Numbered from the stretch's first letter, positions 18,636 through 27,363 are shown. The stretch: DNA of 64,000 nucleotides from Frigoribacterium sp. Leaf415 (GCF_001424645.1 NZ_LMQR01000001.1:1546149-1610148); one strand, 5' to 3'. Notes: generated by a model from the letters alone, not told the origin. Numbers and translations are program-made.

Positions 18636-18767
18636 CGGGCCGTCGGACGGCCGACCGGGGCCGTTCACCCGACGTTCTCCTAGGGGGTGCCTGGGAGGAT
18701 GGGTCGGACTTTGCAGTCGGTGCACATCGCACGACTGCCCTCGACGACTGGACGGAGCCCGGCGCAC

Positions 18768-20516
18768 ATGGAACTCGGCGAGCTGCTGATCATCTTGACC
18801 GGGTCGCTCGTCGTGACCGCCTTCGCCCGCTGGCGGGGGCTGCCCGCCCCTCTGCTCACCGTGGGCATCGCCCTGCTCGTGTCGTTGATCCCCGGCGTGC
18901 CCGACATCGAGATCGACTCCGAGGTCATCCTGACGGTGGTCCTGCCGCCGCTGCTCTACTCGGCCGCGCTCGACGTCAGCCTGCTGAACTTCCGCGAGAG
19001 CCGGGTGCAGATCGCCCGACTGGGCGTGGGCGCCGTGATCGTGACCGCGTTCGCCGTCGGGCTCGTCGCCTACGTGATGATCCCCGACATGACCCTGCCC
19101 GCCGCACTCCTCGTCGGGGCCGTGGTCGCGCCTCCCGACGCCGTGTCGGCGGCCGCCATCGGCCGCAAGCTCGGGCTGCCCCGCAAGGTGATGACCGTGC
19201 TGTCGGGTGAGAGCCTGATCAACGACGCCGCGTCGCTCACCCTGGTGAAGGTGTTCCTGGCGATCGTGGGCGGAGCGAGCCTGACGCTCTGGGACGACCT
19301 CGGCATCTTCGGCCTCGCGATCGGCGTGGGCGTCGCCGTGGGCCTCGCGCTCGGCTTCGTCGCCCACCGGGTGCGGATGCGCATCGACGACCCCGTGGTC
19401 GAGAACGTCATCGGCCTCCTGCTGCCGTTCATCGCCTACATCGCCGCCGAAGAGCTGAGCGGCTCGGGCGTGCTCGCGGTCGTGGCCGCCGGGCTCTACG
19501 TGGGCTTCAACTCACCCCGCACGGGCTACGCGACCCGCCTGCAGGAGCGCCCGTTCTGGTCGGCCGCCGACGTCGTGCTCGAGGGCTTCGTCTTCGCGCT
19601 GATCGGCCTCCAGCTCCGGGCCGTCGTGATCGACGTCAGCGAGAGCGAGCGCGGCCTCGGACAGAGCGTCGGCGTCGCCGTCGCCGTCCTGGCCGTGGTC
19701 GTCCTCGTGCGGCCGGTCTTCGTGTTCGGCACCTACCACGCGGCCCGGGCGGGCCGGTACCTCTTCCTCTCGACGGTGCTGCGGAGGCTCCGCCGGGTGC
19801 CCGCGCTCCGCCGGCTGCGGCGAGCGCCGGCGTTGCGGACGGTGCGCTACCACCCGCAGCCCCGAATGGACTGGCGACAGCTGAGCGTCATCTCGTGGAC
19901 CGGCATGCGGGGCGTGGTCACCCTCGCCGCGGCCGTGTCGATCCCGGCGGTCACCGAGTCGACCATCCCCGTGCCGGCGCGCGACACGATGTTCCTCATC
20001 GCGTTCATCGTCACGGTCGGCACCCTGCTGCTGCAGGGACTCACGCTGCCGGTCGTCATCCGGGTGCTCGGCGTCCGCGACGACACGCAACGCGACCGCG
20101 ACCTCGCCGCAGAGCTGGCGGTCTTCGCGACGAGCACGGACGAGACCATGGCCTACGTCGCCGAGCGTCGCGCCGAGTGGGAGAAACGGTGGGGGCCCGA
20201 GCTCACGGAGCGCGCGGTGCAGCTCTCGACGACCCGACTGCTGCGACAGAACGAGGCGCTGCAACGCACGGCCCTCGACGACGCCGACGAACGGGACGTC
20301 TCGGGGGCCACCGCCGCCCAGCGCGCCCGCCGTCGTGCGGCACCCCAGGCGCTCGGCTCGATCCGACGCGAGCTGCTCGCCAAGCGACGCGAGGTGGTGC
20401 TGCGCGAGCGGGATGCCGGCGCCCTGGACGAGGAGGTCATGAGGCGGGTGCTGCTCGGGCTCGACGCCGAGGAGCTCGCGATGGACACCTCGGCCTTCAC
20501 GAGCACGAGGTCGTGA
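18768..20516 (+). CDS. Na+/H+ antiporter, CPA1 (NhaP/YjcE) family
   Basis: This 582-residue cation/proton antiporter opens with MELGELLIILTGSLVVTAFA and has about 12 membrane segments. LPPLLYSAALDVSL and GAVVAPPDAVSAAAIGRKLGLPRKVMTVLSGESLINDAASL are diagnostic; the latter holds the ion-binding aspartates of CPA1 proteins. ISWTGMRGVVTLAAAVSIP is the late conserved helix. The last 150 residues are a charged cytoplasmic tail with helical heptads. I chose the ATG at 18768 because the family begins there; an in-frame GTG at 18687 and ATG at 18699 would add an unrelated N-terminus. Confidence 0.9.
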   Translation: MELGELLIILTGSLVVTAFARWRGLPAPLLTVGIALLVSLIPGVPDIEIDSEVILTVVLPPLLYSAALDVSLLNFRESRVQIARLGVGAVIVTAFAVGLVAYVMIPDMTLPAALLVGAVVAPPDAVSAAAIGRKLGLPRKVMTVLSGESLINDAASLTLVKVFLAIVGGASLTLWDDLGIFGLAIGVGVAVGLALGFVAHRVRMRIDDPVVENVIGLLLPFIAYIAAEELSGSGVLAVVAAGLYVGFNSPRTGYATRLQERPFWSAADVVLEGFVFALIGLQLRAVVIDVSESERGLGQSVGVAVAVLAVVVLVRPVFVFGTYHAARAGRYLFLSTVLRRLRRVPALRRLRRAPALRTVRYHPQPRMDWRQLSVISWTGMRGVVTLAAAVSIPAVTESTIPVPARDTMFLIAFIVTVGTLLLQGLTLPVVIRVLGVRDDTQRDRDLAAELAVFATSTDETMAYVAERRAEWEKRWGPELTERAVQLSTTRLLRQNEALQRTALDDADERDVSGATAAQRARRRAAPQALGSIRRELLAKRREVVLRERDAGALDEEVMRRVLLGLDAEELAMDTSAFTSTRS

Positions 20517-20590
20517 CGCCCGCGCGGCGTATCGTGAGCGGCACCCGCGGCGAGACGGGAACACGACCGAGAGCAGGAGGGCGCGGCACC

Positions 20591-21940
20591 GTGGCGACCA
20601 CGACGAACCAGACGACCACGGACCCCGCGGGCGGCCCGGCGAAGCCCGAGCCCGGTCGCTACCGCCGCTGGTACTCGACCCTCCACCCGTCGTTGCAGCT
20701 GATCGGCCTGCAGCTCTGGCTGCCGCTCTTCTTCATCGTCGGTTTCTGCCTCTGCTACATCGCGGCCTTCCATGCCCCGCACCCGCACGACGTCCCCGTC
20801 GCCCTCGTCGGATCGTCGTCGGCCGCCGTCGACCTCCAGACGAGCCTCGACGAGGCCCGCCCCGGCGTGATCGACGTCCGCGCCTACGGTTCTGCCGACG
20901 AGGCCGAGCAGGCGGTGCTCGCCGGTCACGTCGCCGTGGCCTACGACCCGGCCGACACCACCGTCTACACGGCGAGCGCCCACCAGTACCAGGTCGCCGC
21001 CCTCATCCCGGCGACGATCACCCCCGTGCTCGAGGCCCAGGGGGTCACGCCCACCGTCACCGACCTGGCCCCCCTGCCCGCGAACGACGAGTACGGCACC
21101 GTGTCGATGTACCTGATGCTCTCGTGGTGCATCGGCGGCTACATGGTCGCGATGTTCATCGGGCTGATGGGCGCCCCGCTGCGCCATCGCACCCGGGTGA
21201 CCGTGATCGGCGTCGGCGGCGGCGTGATCTCGCTCGTGACGAACGTCCTCGCGGGGCCGGTGATCGGGGCCGTCGACGGGCACTTCGTGCCGCTCTTCTT
21301 CATCGCCTGGGCCTGGATCATCGCGATCGGCCTCGCGGTCAACGGCATCAGCTACTTCGTCGGACGGTTCGTCGCCCTGCCCGCCATGATCGTCTTCGTC
21401 TTCCTGTCCATGCCGTCGTCCGGCGCCGCCTACCCCGCGTGGTTCATGCCCCAACCGTTCGCGTGGCTCAACGCCGTCGTGGTCGGCAGCGGCATCACCG
21501 AGATGCTGAAGCGCGTGCTCTACGGCGTGGGCCCCGGGTACGGCCGCGGCGTGACGATGATGCTCTGCTACGCCGCCCTCGGCATCGTGCTGATGATCGT
21601 CGGCAAACGCTGGTGGGAGAACCGTCGCATCGCCCGCATCGTCTCGGGTCGCACCACGATGTTCGCCGACGCCCAGAACGCGAACCGCGAGTTCCTCGTC
21701 GCCGAGCGCGACGAGGTGCTCGCCCGCCACGGCCTCGTGGCGACGGACACGGGCACGATCAACACGATCCCCGAGGACGAGCGCGGCGATCTCGGCGATG
21801 CCGGCGAGCGGGGCGACATGTTCCTAGGCGCACCCGGGGGGCTCGAGAACGACGAACTCTCGACGCGACCCGTGCGGGTCGTGCCGAGCGACCGGGCCGG
21901 GTCGGCGCACCCCGCGCGAGGCTCCGGTGCGGCGCGCTGA
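20591..21940 (+). CDS. YhgE/Pip-like (ABC-2/DUF3533 type) membrane protein
   Basis: This 449-residue protein has one membrane segment near residue 45 (IGLQLWLPLFFIVGFCLCYIAAF). An extracytoplasmic domain of about 130 residues follows (VPVALVGSSSAAVDLQTSLDEA, VAVAYDPADTTVYTASAHQYQ). Five further membrane segments lie from SMYLMLSWCIGGYMVAMFIGL onward, and a hydrophilic tail ends the protein. This architecture fits the YhgE/Pip and DUF3533 families related to ABC-2 permeases, which act in export or at the envelope. The GTG start at 20591 has GGAGG about 10 bases upstream. No ATPase gene is adjacent. The specific role is unknown. Confidence 0.72.
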   Translation: MATTTNQTTTDPAGGPAKPEPGRYRRWYSTLHPSLQLIGLQLWLPLFFIVGFCLCYIAAFHAPHPHDVPVALVGSSSAAVDLQTSLDEARPGVIDVRAYGSADEAEQAVLAGHVAVAYDPADTTVYTASAHQYQVAALIPATITPVLEAQGVTPTVTDLAPLPANDEYGTVSMYLMLSWCIGGYMVAMFIGLMGAPLRHRTRVTVIGVGGGVISLVTNVLAGPVIGAVDGHFVPLFFIAWAWIIAIGLAVNGISYFVGRFVALPAMIVFVFLSMPSSGAAYPAWFMPQPFAWLNAVVVGSGITEMLKRVLYGVGPGYGRGVTMMLCYAALGIVLMIVGKRWWENRRIARIVSGRTTMFADAQNANREFLVAERDEVLARHGLVATDTGTINTIPEDERGDLGDAGERGDMFLGAPGGLENDELSTRPVRVVPSDRAGSAHPARGSGAAR

Positions 21941-21945
21941 GGCGG

Positions 21946-21951
21946 TACCCT
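21946..21951 (+). promoter_or_regulatory. -10 box TACCCT of the small membrane protein gene
   Basis: TACCCT is followed by 8 bases and the GTG at 21960, slightly longer than the usual 6-base spacing of leaderless genes here. Confidence 0.45.
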
Positions 21952-21959
21952 CGACGCTC

Positions 21960-22193
21960 GTGACCACGAACACCCTGCATCGTCTGCTCGTCGCCCTCGT
22001 CGTCCTGCTGCTCGTCGCGGCCGGGACGCTCTACGTGCTCTCGGTCACGCTGGCACCACAGGGTGGTCCCGACGTCGCGGCACGCTTCGTCGGCTACGCG
22101 TGGATCGCGGTCGTCGGCGCCGTGCTCACGGGTGTCGTCGACTTCTTCGTGCGGGCGGGGCTGTCCGGCACCAGGACTCGACGCGGGCGCTGA
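21960..22193 (+). CDS. Small two-helix membrane protein, unknown
   Basis: This 77-residue protein has two membrane segments, LLVALVVLLLVAAGTLYVLSV and GYAWIAVVGAVLTGVVDFFV, and a basic tail (TRTRRGR). I do not recognise a family. The GTG start is preferred over an upstream in-frame ATG at 21927 because a -10-like TACCCT lies just before it and the upstream ATG lies within the end of the previous gene. It converges with the 22218-22517 gene across a 24-base gap. Confidence 0.6.
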   Translation: MTTNTLHRLLVALVVLLLVAAGTLYVLSVTLAPQGGPDVAARFVGYAWIAVVGAVLTGVVDFFVRAGLSGTRTRRGR

Positions 22194-22217
22194 CCCCGAG
22201 CGGGTGAGGTACCGGTC

Positions 22218-22517
22218 TCAGACGAGTCGGGCCTCGGCGGCCGACGCACGTCGCTCGGCCAGCTCGTTCGCGGCGAGGCGTTCGATGCGGTGCCACCGCG
22301 CGGCCGTGGCGGCCATGCCCGCGACGAGGGCGACCACGCCGAGGCTCGAGAGTGCCAACAGGATGCCGCCGAACGCCGCTCCGACCACGACGGCGACGAG
22401 GCCGAGGGCCCAGGCGACCGCGGGCAGCCACAGCGGCAGCGACAGGTGGCGGGGCGCCGTGGCGGTGCCGGCCGCGCTCCGGACCGTGGTCGTGGTCAGG
22501 CCGTCGTAGCTGGTCAT
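22218..22517 (-). CDS. Small membrane protein, unknown
   Basis: This 99-residue protein starts at an ATG with a GGGGAG ribosome binding site and reads MTSYDGLTTTTVRSAAGTAT. Two adjacent membrane segments follow (LPLWLPAVAWALGLVAVVVGAAF and ILLALSSLGVVALVAGMAATA), then a charged helical tail (RIERLAANELAERRASAAE). It looks like the DUF4190-type small membrane proteins only in outline. The longer open frame upstream is a shadow of the NUDIX gene. Function unknown. Confidence 0.6.
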   Translation of the reverse strand: MTSYDGLTTTTVRSAAGTATAPRHLSLPLWLPAVAWALGLVAVVVGAAFGGILLALSSLGVVALVAGMAATAARWHRIERLAANELAERRASAAEARLV

Positions 22518-22645
22518 GTCGCTCCCCGTGAGATCCGTCCGACGGCGGGGGTGTCCCCCGGAATCCGTCTCGGGTCCGACCCTAAGCGGGGCGCGCCGCC
22601 GCCGCGCCCCCCTCTGCGAGGGCCACGCGTCCGGGCCGGAACGCC

Positions 22646-23143
22646 TCAGGGACCAGCATGTCCGGCGGGGAGAGGGGCCTCGGAGGCCACCGTCGCGAGG
22701 TCGGCCGCGAAGACGAACGTCCGGGCGACCCGTCCCCCGGCGAGCACCCCGGGCAGCCAGCGCGACGCGTCGTCCCACATCTCGTCCAGGGGCAGGTCGC
22801 CGAGGTCGAACCACCGCGGCACCAGCTCGTCGCTCTCGGCCGGTTCGCCGCGCCACGTGGTGACGACGAAGACCGTCGACCGCTGGCTCCAGCTCTCGCG
22901 GTGCGGGAAGAGGTAGAGCAGGTCGCCCCGCCGGTCGAGGTCGGACGCGACCACCTCGACGCCGCTCTCCTCGGCGATCTCGCGGACCACCGCCTCCTCG
23001 ACCCCCTCGCCCGGCTCGAGCTTGCCGCCGAGGCCGACCCAGTGCCCCGTGCCGAGTCCGCGCTTCTTGCGACCCAGCAGCACCTGCGTGCGACCCTCGT
23101 GTTCCCGCAACAGGTAGGCGACGCAGACGCGGTAGACCGGCAT
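22646..23143 (-). CDS. NUDIX hydrolase, MutT/8-oxo-dGTPase-like
   Basis: This 165-residue pyrophosphohydrolase carries a complete Nudix box at residues 40-62: GKLEPGEGVEEAVVREIAEESGV fits GX5EX7REUXEEXGU. RKKRGLGTGHWVGLGGKLEPGE strongly resembles the MTH1/MutT-type 8-oxo-dGTP sanitising enzymes, so removal of oxidised nucleotides is the likely role, but other nucleoside diphosphate substrates are possible. The ATG at 23143 has a TAGCCT box 6 bases upstream (leaderless). It lies back to back with the 23251 gene, and a copy of the AGGAGGCGCG repeat (23192-23201) sits between the two. Confidence 0.88.
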   Translation of the reverse strand: MPVYRVCVAYLLREHEGRTQVLLGRKKRGLGTGHWVGLGGKLEPGEGVEEAVVREIAEESGVEVVASDLDRRGDLLYLFPHRESWSQRSTVFVVTTWRGEPAESDELVPRWFDLGDLPLDEMWDDASRWLPGVLAGGRVARTFVFAADLATVASEAPLPAGHAGP

Positions 23144-23149
23144 GACGGC

Positions 23150-23155
23150 AGGCTA
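23150..23155 (-). promoter_or_regulatory. -10 box TAGCCT of the NUDIX gene (leaderless)
   Basis: TAGCCT, 6 bases (GCCGTC), then the ATG at 23143 on the minus strand. Confidence 0.6.
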
Positions 23156-23191
23156 TCGGCTGCCCTCCCGCCCGCAGGACGGACGGACGAC

Positions 23192-23201
23192 AGGAGGCGC
23201 G
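23192..23201 (+). repeat. AGGAGGCGCG repeat, single copy between divergent genes
   Basis: An exact copy lies in the 107-base region between the NUDIX gene and the divergent 23251 gene, 37 bases before the latter's -10 box. It has no inverted partner nearby. Confidence 0.75.
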
Positions 23202-23237
23202 GGGCGGGTCCCCGGGAACGGCTCGGCGGCTCGCGCG

Positions 23238-23243
23238 TAGGCT
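23238..23243 (+). promoter_or_regulatory. -10 box TAGGCT of the 23251 gene (leaderless)
   Basis: TAGGCT is followed by 7 bases and the ATG at 23251. Confidence 0.55.
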
Positions 23244-23250
23244 CGTCGGC

Positions 23251-23604
23251 ATGTCCGAAGCACGATCGAGCGAGGGGCGACGCCCCGGGCCCGAGTTCCG
23301 CGGTGCCGGTCGCAGCCTCGAGGTGCTGCGCGCCGAGGCCCACGACGAGCTCTCCGCCCTCATCGAACTGCGCTGCCGCAACGGAGAGGACCCCTGGGAC
23401 GTCATCCCCGGGCTGCCCACCGTCGACGAACAGGTCGTCATCTCGCTGCGGGCCGACGCCCTCGGCACCGACGGCGTGCCGACCGCGACGGGGCTCGGGC
23501 TCGCCGACGAACTCGGCTACCTGCGCACCATCGCCTTGTGGCACCCCGAGCTCTCACGGGCCGTCTGGTCGCTCATGGGTCGGCTCGACGACGCCTCCCG
23601 CTGA
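23251..23604 (+). CDS. Hypothetical soluble protein
   Basis: This 117-residue protein has no signal peptide or membrane segment. After a Gly/Arg-rich start it reads EVLRAEAHDELSALIELRCRNGEDPWDVIPGLPTVDEQVVISLRADALG, then ATGLGLADELGYLRTIALWHPELSRAVWSLMGRLDDA, mostly helical. I do not recognise a family. The codon bias matches its neighbours. The TAGGCT box 7 bases before the ATG supports it being a real, leaderless gene. Confidence 0.6.
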   Translation: MSEARSSEGRRPGPEFRGAGRSLEVLRAEAHDELSALIELRCRNGEDPWDVIPGLPTVDEQVVISLRADALGTDGVPTATGLGLADELGYLRTIALWHPELSRAVWSLMGRLDDASR

Positions 23605-23640
23605 CGACGCTCCCCCGCCCCGCCTGTCGGTGGTGCGCCG

Positions 23641-23646
23641 TAGCGT
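23641..23646 (+). promoter_or_regulatory. -10 box TAGCGT of the 23653 gene (leaderless)
   Basis: TAGCGT is followed by 6 bases (GACCCC) and the ATG at 23653. Confidence 0.55.
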
Positions 23647-23652
23647 GACCCC

Positions 23653-24183
23653 ATGAGCTGGTGGGACGTCGTGACGGTGACCGTGGGTGCCTTCGTGGGT
23701 GCCGGGGCGGCGTTCGCGTCGAACCTGCTCGTGCGTCTGATCGAGTCGCGGCGGCGCGAGGCGTCCGCCCTCAACGAGCTGATCACCGAGATCCACTTCC
23801 GGCGCGTGCTGCGCCGGGTGGCGCCGAGGCTCAGCCCCAACCCCCGCGCCCTCGACCCCGTCTACGAGCAGGCGCGTCATTCGATCTCGGCCCTCCGGGG
23901 CGAGATCCGGCGGGCCCGACGAGCACTCCGCCCCCGCTCGTCGGCCCTACCCGTGCTCAACGAGATGACGCTCGCCTGCAACACGTTCCTCGACGACAGC
24001 GACGACGCTCCCGAGCGCTACCGCCTTCACCTCATGCAGCTGCACGCCCGGCTGAACGCTTCGGTCCGACGGCTGAGGTCCGACCGCCGGTCCATCTCCG
24101 ACCTCGAACCCGGAGAGGCTCACCTCGGCGCCACCGTCCAGGGGTTGACCGCGCCGACCACGGCCTTGCCGGTCGACGACTGA
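23653..24183 (+). CDS. Hypothetical protein with one N-terminal membrane helix
   Basis: This 176-residue protein begins MSWWDVVTVTVGAFVGAGAA and then FASNLLVRLIESRRREASA, a single membrane segment followed by a basic, helical cytoplasmic domain. The latter is rich in arginine (RRVLRRVAPRL, IRRARRALRPRSS) and contains LNEMTLACNTFLDD. The topology of one helix then a helical domain is common in small phage-resistance and stress proteins, but I see nothing that identifies a function. The leaderless -10 box upstream supports it as a separate gene. Confidence 0.62.
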   Translation: MSWWDVVTVTVGAFVGAGAAFASNLLVRLIESRRREASALNELITEIHFRRVLRRVAPRLSPNPRALDPVYEQARHSISALRGEIRRARRALRPRSSALPVLNEMTLACNTFLDDSDDAPERYRLHLMQLHARLNASVRRLRSDRRSISDLEPGEAHLGATVQGLTAPTTALPVDD

Positions 24184-24207
24184 CCGCCGGGTCGGGCGGT
24201 GACCCAC

Positions 24208-24250
24208 GGCAGGGCCGAGCCCCGGCAGGGCCGACCCACGGCAGGGCCGG
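24208..24250 (+). repeat. Three 16-base-spaced GGCAGGGCCG repeats
   Basis: GGCAGGGCCGA (24208, 24224) and GGCAGGGCCGG (24240) recur at 16-base steps in the gap between two genes, just upstream of an AGGAGGCGCG copy at 24260-24269. The repeat unit contains a self-complementary GGGCC(C)-type core. Confidence 0.7.
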
Positions 24251-24259
24251 ACGTCGCCG

Positions 24260-24269
24260 AGGAGGCGCG
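24260..24269 (+). repeat. AGGAGGCGCG repeat abutting a -10 box
   Basis: An exact copy ends 2 bases before the TACCGT box at 24272-24277, so it occupies the region between the -35 and -10 positions of the next gene's promoter. Confidence 0.75.
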
Positions 24270-24271
24270 GG

Positions 24272-24277
24272 TACCGT
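24272..24277 (+). promoter_or_regulatory. -10 box TACCGT of the 24285 gene (leaderless)
   Basis: TACCGT is followed by 7 bases and the ATG at 24285. Confidence 0.55.
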
Positions 24278-24284
24278 CCCCGAC

Positions 24285-24563
24285 ATGAGCGACCGCGACG
24301 AGACCACGACTCCCGACACCACGGCACCCCGCGACGGCGCGTCGGCTGCGCCCGACCCCGCCGGGCACGACGTCGACGCCACGTACACCGTCCCCGGTAC
24401 GCACTCCGAGTCGGCGGCCGAGAAGGCCGGCACCCCCGAGCAGGCGATCGACGAGGCCCGCGAAGGCGAGGCCCCCGACCCGGCCGACGTCCACGTCGCC
24501 TCGGACGAGTACCCCGAGGTGCCGGCCTTCGGCGGCATCACGGCCAGCGACCGCTCGATCTGA
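24285..24563 (+). CDS. Small acidic, disordered hypothetical protein
   Basis: This 92-residue protein is rich in Asp, Glu, Thr, Pro and Ala (DETTTPDTTAPRDGAS, AEKAGTPEQAIDEAREGEAPDPADVHVASDEYPEVPAFGG). It has no hydrophobic core or membrane segment, so it is probably disordered. The tail PEVPAFGGITASDRSI is the most ordered-looking part. I do not recognise a family. It sits 20 bases before oligopeptidase B, but that gene has its own promoter-like box. Confidence 0.6.
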   Translation: MSDRDETTTPDTTAPRDGASAAPDPAGHDVDATYTVPGTHSESAAEKAGTPEQAIDEAREGEAPDPADVHVASDEYPEVPAFGGITASDRSI

Positions 24564-24571
24564 GCCGCCGT

Positions 24572-24577
24572 TAGGCT
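24572..24577 (+). promoter_or_regulatory. -10 box TAGGCT of ptrB (leaderless)
   Basis: TAGGCT is followed by 6 bases (CGGGTG) and the ATG at 24584. Confidence 0.6.
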
Positions 24578-24583
24578 CGGGTG

Positions 24584-26692
24584 ATGGCCTCCGTTCCTGC
24601 TCCCCGCGCCCCCCAGAAGCCCGTCACCCGCTCGCACCACGGTCACGACTTCGTCGACGACTACGAGTGGCTCCGTGCGAAGGACGACCCCGAGGTCGTC
24701 GCGCACCTCGAGGCCGAGAACGCGCACACCGAGGCCGAGACGGCCCACCTCGCCGACCTGCGGCAGACGGTCTTCGACGAGATCAAGGGCCGGGTGCAAG
24801 AGACCGACCTCGGCGTCCCCGTCCGCGAGGGCTCGTGGTGGTACTACTCGCGCACGGCCGAGGGGCAGCAGTACGGCATCCACTGCCGCGCGCCGATCGC
24901 CGGGCCCGACGACTGGACTCCCCCGTCGATCGAGGCGGGCGAGGCCGCCGAGGGCGAGCAGGTGCTGCTCGACGGCAACGTCGAGGCCGAGGGTCACGAC
25001 TTCTTCTCGATCGGCAGCTTCGACGTCTCGCCCGACGGATCGCTGCTCGCCTACGCGGTCGACGTCGAGGGCGACGAGCGCTACACGCTGCGCATCCGGG
25101 ACCTGGCGACCGGTCGTGACCTCGACGACGTGGTCACCGGCACGGCCGCCGGCGCCCTGTTCGACGCCACCGGCCGCTACGTCTTCTACCCCACGGTCGA
25201 CGAGTCCTGGCGGCCCGACACCATCTGGCGGCACGAGGTCGGGCAGCCCGGCGACGACGTCACGGTGTTCACCGAGACCGACGACCGCTACTGGATCGGG
25301 GTGGGCCTCACCCGCAGCCGCCAGTACCTCGTCGTCGACGTCGGCTCGAAGATCACCAGCGAGACCTGGTTGCTCGACGCGGCCGACCCGACCGGCGAGT
25401 TCCGGGTCGTGTGGCCGCGTCGCGAGGGCGTCGAGTACGACGTCGAGCACGCGATCGTCGCGGGCAGCGACCGCCTGCTGATCGTCCACAACGACGGCGC
25501 CGAGAACTTCGAGCTGGTCGACGTGCCGGCCGACGACCCCACCTCGACGACCGACCGCCGCGTGATCGTCGAGCACCGCGCCTCCGTCCGGCTCGAGTCC
25601 GTCGACGCGTTCGCCGGGCACCTCGTGGTCGAGTACCGCCGCGACGCGCTGCCGCGCTTCGCCGTCGTGCCGCTCGGACCCGACGGCTACGGCGACGTGG
25701 CCGAGGTCGGCTTCGACGAGCCGCTGTTCGCCGCCGGCGCGGGTGGCAACCCCGAGTTCGACCAGCCGACCGTCCGCTTCGGTTACACCTCGTTCGTCAC
25801 CCCGTCGACGGTCTACGACCTCGACGTCCGGACGGGCGAGCGTCACCTGCTCAAGCGCCAGAACGTCCTCGGCGGCTACGACCCGGCCGACTACGACCAG
25901 GCCCGCGAGTGGGCCACGGCGGCCGACGGCACCCGCGTGCCCGTGTCGCTCGTCTGGCGCCGTGACGCCGTCCCCGCCGAGGGGCCCTCACCGGTGCACC
26001 TCTACGGCTACGGCTCGTACGAGCACAGCATCGACCCGGGCTTCAGCGTCGCCCGCCTGTCGTTGCTCGACCGTGGCGTCGTGTTCGCCGTGGCCCACGT
26101 CCGCGGCGGCGGCGAGCTGGGACGCTCGTGGTACGAGGACGGCAAGACGCTCACCAAGAAGAACACCTTCACCGACTTCGTCGCCGTCGCCGACCACCTG
26201 ATCGCCGAGGGTCGCACGACCCCCGAGCTGATGGTGGCCGAGGGTGGCAGCGCCGGCGGCCTGCTGATGGGCGCGGTGGCGAACATCGCTCCCGACCGGT
26301 TCGCCGGCATCGTCGCGGCCGTCCCGTTCGTCGACGCGCTGACGAGCATCCTCGACCCCGACCTGCCGCTCACCGTAATCGAGTGGGACGAGTGGGGCGA
26401 CCCCCTGCACGACCCCGAGGTCTACGAGTACATGCGCGGCTACAGCCCGTACGAGAACGTCCGGGACGACGTCACGTACCCGCGCATCCTCGCCGTGACC
26501 TCGATCAACGACACCCGGGTGCTCTACGTCGAACCCGCCAAGTGGGTCGCCAAGCTGCGCGAGGTCGACGCGCCGGTGCTGCTCAAGACCGAGATGTCGG
26601 CCGGGCACGGCGGCGTCAGCGGCCGGTACGAGTCCTGGCGTGAGCGGGCGTTCGAGATCGCGTGGATCCTCGACGTGCTCGGGCGCGCCTGA
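24584..26692 (+). CDS. ptrB: Oligopeptidase B (S9A serine peptidase)
   Basis: This 702-residue cytoplasmic serine peptidase is of the prolyl oligopeptidase family; oligopeptidase B cleaves after Arg or Lys in small peptides. The N-terminal beta-propeller begins HHGHDFVDDYEWLRAKDDPEV, the typical family start. The catalytic domain has GGSAGG with S556 as nucleophile, INDTRVLY with the aspartate and SAGHGG with the histidine. The RGGGELGRSWYEDGK segment is highly conserved. The ATG at 24584 is preferred over a GTG at 24581. It is not secreted. The DUF1697 gene follows after 5 bases. Confidence 0.93.
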   Translation: MASVPAPRAPQKPVTRSHHGHDFVDDYEWLRAKDDPEVVAHLEAENAHTEAETAHLADLRQTVFDEIKGRVQETDLGVPVREGSWWYYSRTAEGQQYGIHCRAPIAGPDDWTPPSIEAGEAAEGEQVLLDGNVEAEGHDFFSIGSFDVSPDGSLLAYAVDVEGDERYTLRIRDLATGRDLDDVVTGTAAGALFDATGRYVFYPTVDESWRPDTIWRHEVGQPGDDVTVFTETDDRYWIGVGLTRSRQYLVVDVGSKITSETWLLDAADPTGEFRVVWPRREGVEYDVEHAIVAGSDRLLIVHNDGAENFELVDVPADDPTSTTDRRVIVEHRASVRLESVDAFAGHLVVEYRRDALPRFAVVPLGPDGYGDVAEVGFDEPLFAAGAGGNPEFDQPTVRFGYTSFVTPSTVYDLDVRTGERHLLKRQNVLGGYDPADYDQAREWATAADGTRVPVSLVWRRDAVPAEGPSPVHLYGYGSYEHSIDPGFSVARLSLLDRGVVFAVAHVRGGGELGRSWYEDGKTLTKKNTFTDFVAVADHLIAEGRTTPELMVAEGGSAGGLLMGAVANIAPDRFAGIVAAVPFVDALTSILDPDLPLTVIEWDEWGDPLHDPEVYEYMRGYSPYENVRDDVTYPRILAVTSINDTRVLYVEPAKWVAKLREVDAPVLLKTEMSAGHGGVSGRYESWRERAFEIAWILDVLGRA

Positions 26693-26697
26693 CCGTC

Positions 26698-27291
26698 GTG
26701 GACCACACTGCCCTGCTGCGGGGCGTCAACGTCGGCACGGCCAAGCGGGTGGCCATGGCCGACCTGCGCCGCGTCGCAGCCGACCTCGGCTTCGAGCACC
26801 CCGAGACGCTGCTGAACAGCGGCAACCTGGTCTTCGGTGCGTCGTCCGTGCTCGGTGCCGACGACGCGGCGGGGCTACGAGCGGCGATCGCCCGGGCCAC
26901 CGGTGTCGACGCCGACCTCGTGCTGCTCGACGCCGAACGGTTCGGGCGGCTGGCCGTGGCGAACCCGCTGCGCGACGACGGGAACGACGGCCGCGAGGCG
27001 CGCGACGACAGCCCGGCGCCCGAGGGGCGCGAGGGGCGCGAGCCGAAGCTGCTGTCGGTGGCGTTCGCCGAGGTGCCGGGCGCGCTCGACGGGGTCGCGC
27101 CTCCGGACGTCGACCTGGGCGACGAAGAACTGGTCGTCTCGCCCGACGCCGTCTACCAGTGGCTGCCGGCGGGCGTTCTCGCCTCGCGGGTTCCCGCCGC
27201 CTGGTGGCGCGGACTGCCGACCCCGGTCACGGCCCGCAACGACGCCACCGTCCGCAAACTCGAGGCCCTGCTCGCCCGCCGCGCCCCCTGA
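26698..27291 (+). CDS. DUF1697-family protein
   Basis: This 197-residue protein of the DUF1697 family has unknown function. The N-terminal HTALLRGVNVGTAKRVAMADLRR and then FEHPETLLNSGNLVFGAS are the hallmark of the family. A Glu/Arg-rich insertion (NDGREARDDSPAPEGREGREP) splits the middle, and the protein ends ARNDATVRKLEALLARR, the usual C-terminus. The GTG at 26698 leaves 5 bases after the ptrB stop, so the gene is likely co-transcribed with ptrB. An in-frame ATG further upstream lies inside ptrB. Confidence 0.85.
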   Translation: MDHTALLRGVNVGTAKRVAMADLRRVAADLGFEHPETLLNSGNLVFGASSVLGADDAAGLRAAIARATGVDADLVLLDAERFGRLAVANPLRDDGNDGREARDDSPAPEGREGREPKLLSVAFAEVPGALDGVAPPDVDLGDEELVVSPDAVYQWLPAGVLASRVPAAWWRGLPTPVTARNDATVRKLEALLARRAP

Positions 27292-27363
27292 CCCCGTCCC
27301 TGCCCGGCCCGGCCCGCCCCGCCCTGCCTGTCCTGCCCTGTGCACATCGCGACCACCGGGCGA

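Noticed and set aside
18687..18767. Longer start for the Na+/H+ antiporter
   Set aside because: The extra 27 residues match no family member and MELGELLIILTG is the usual N-terminus.
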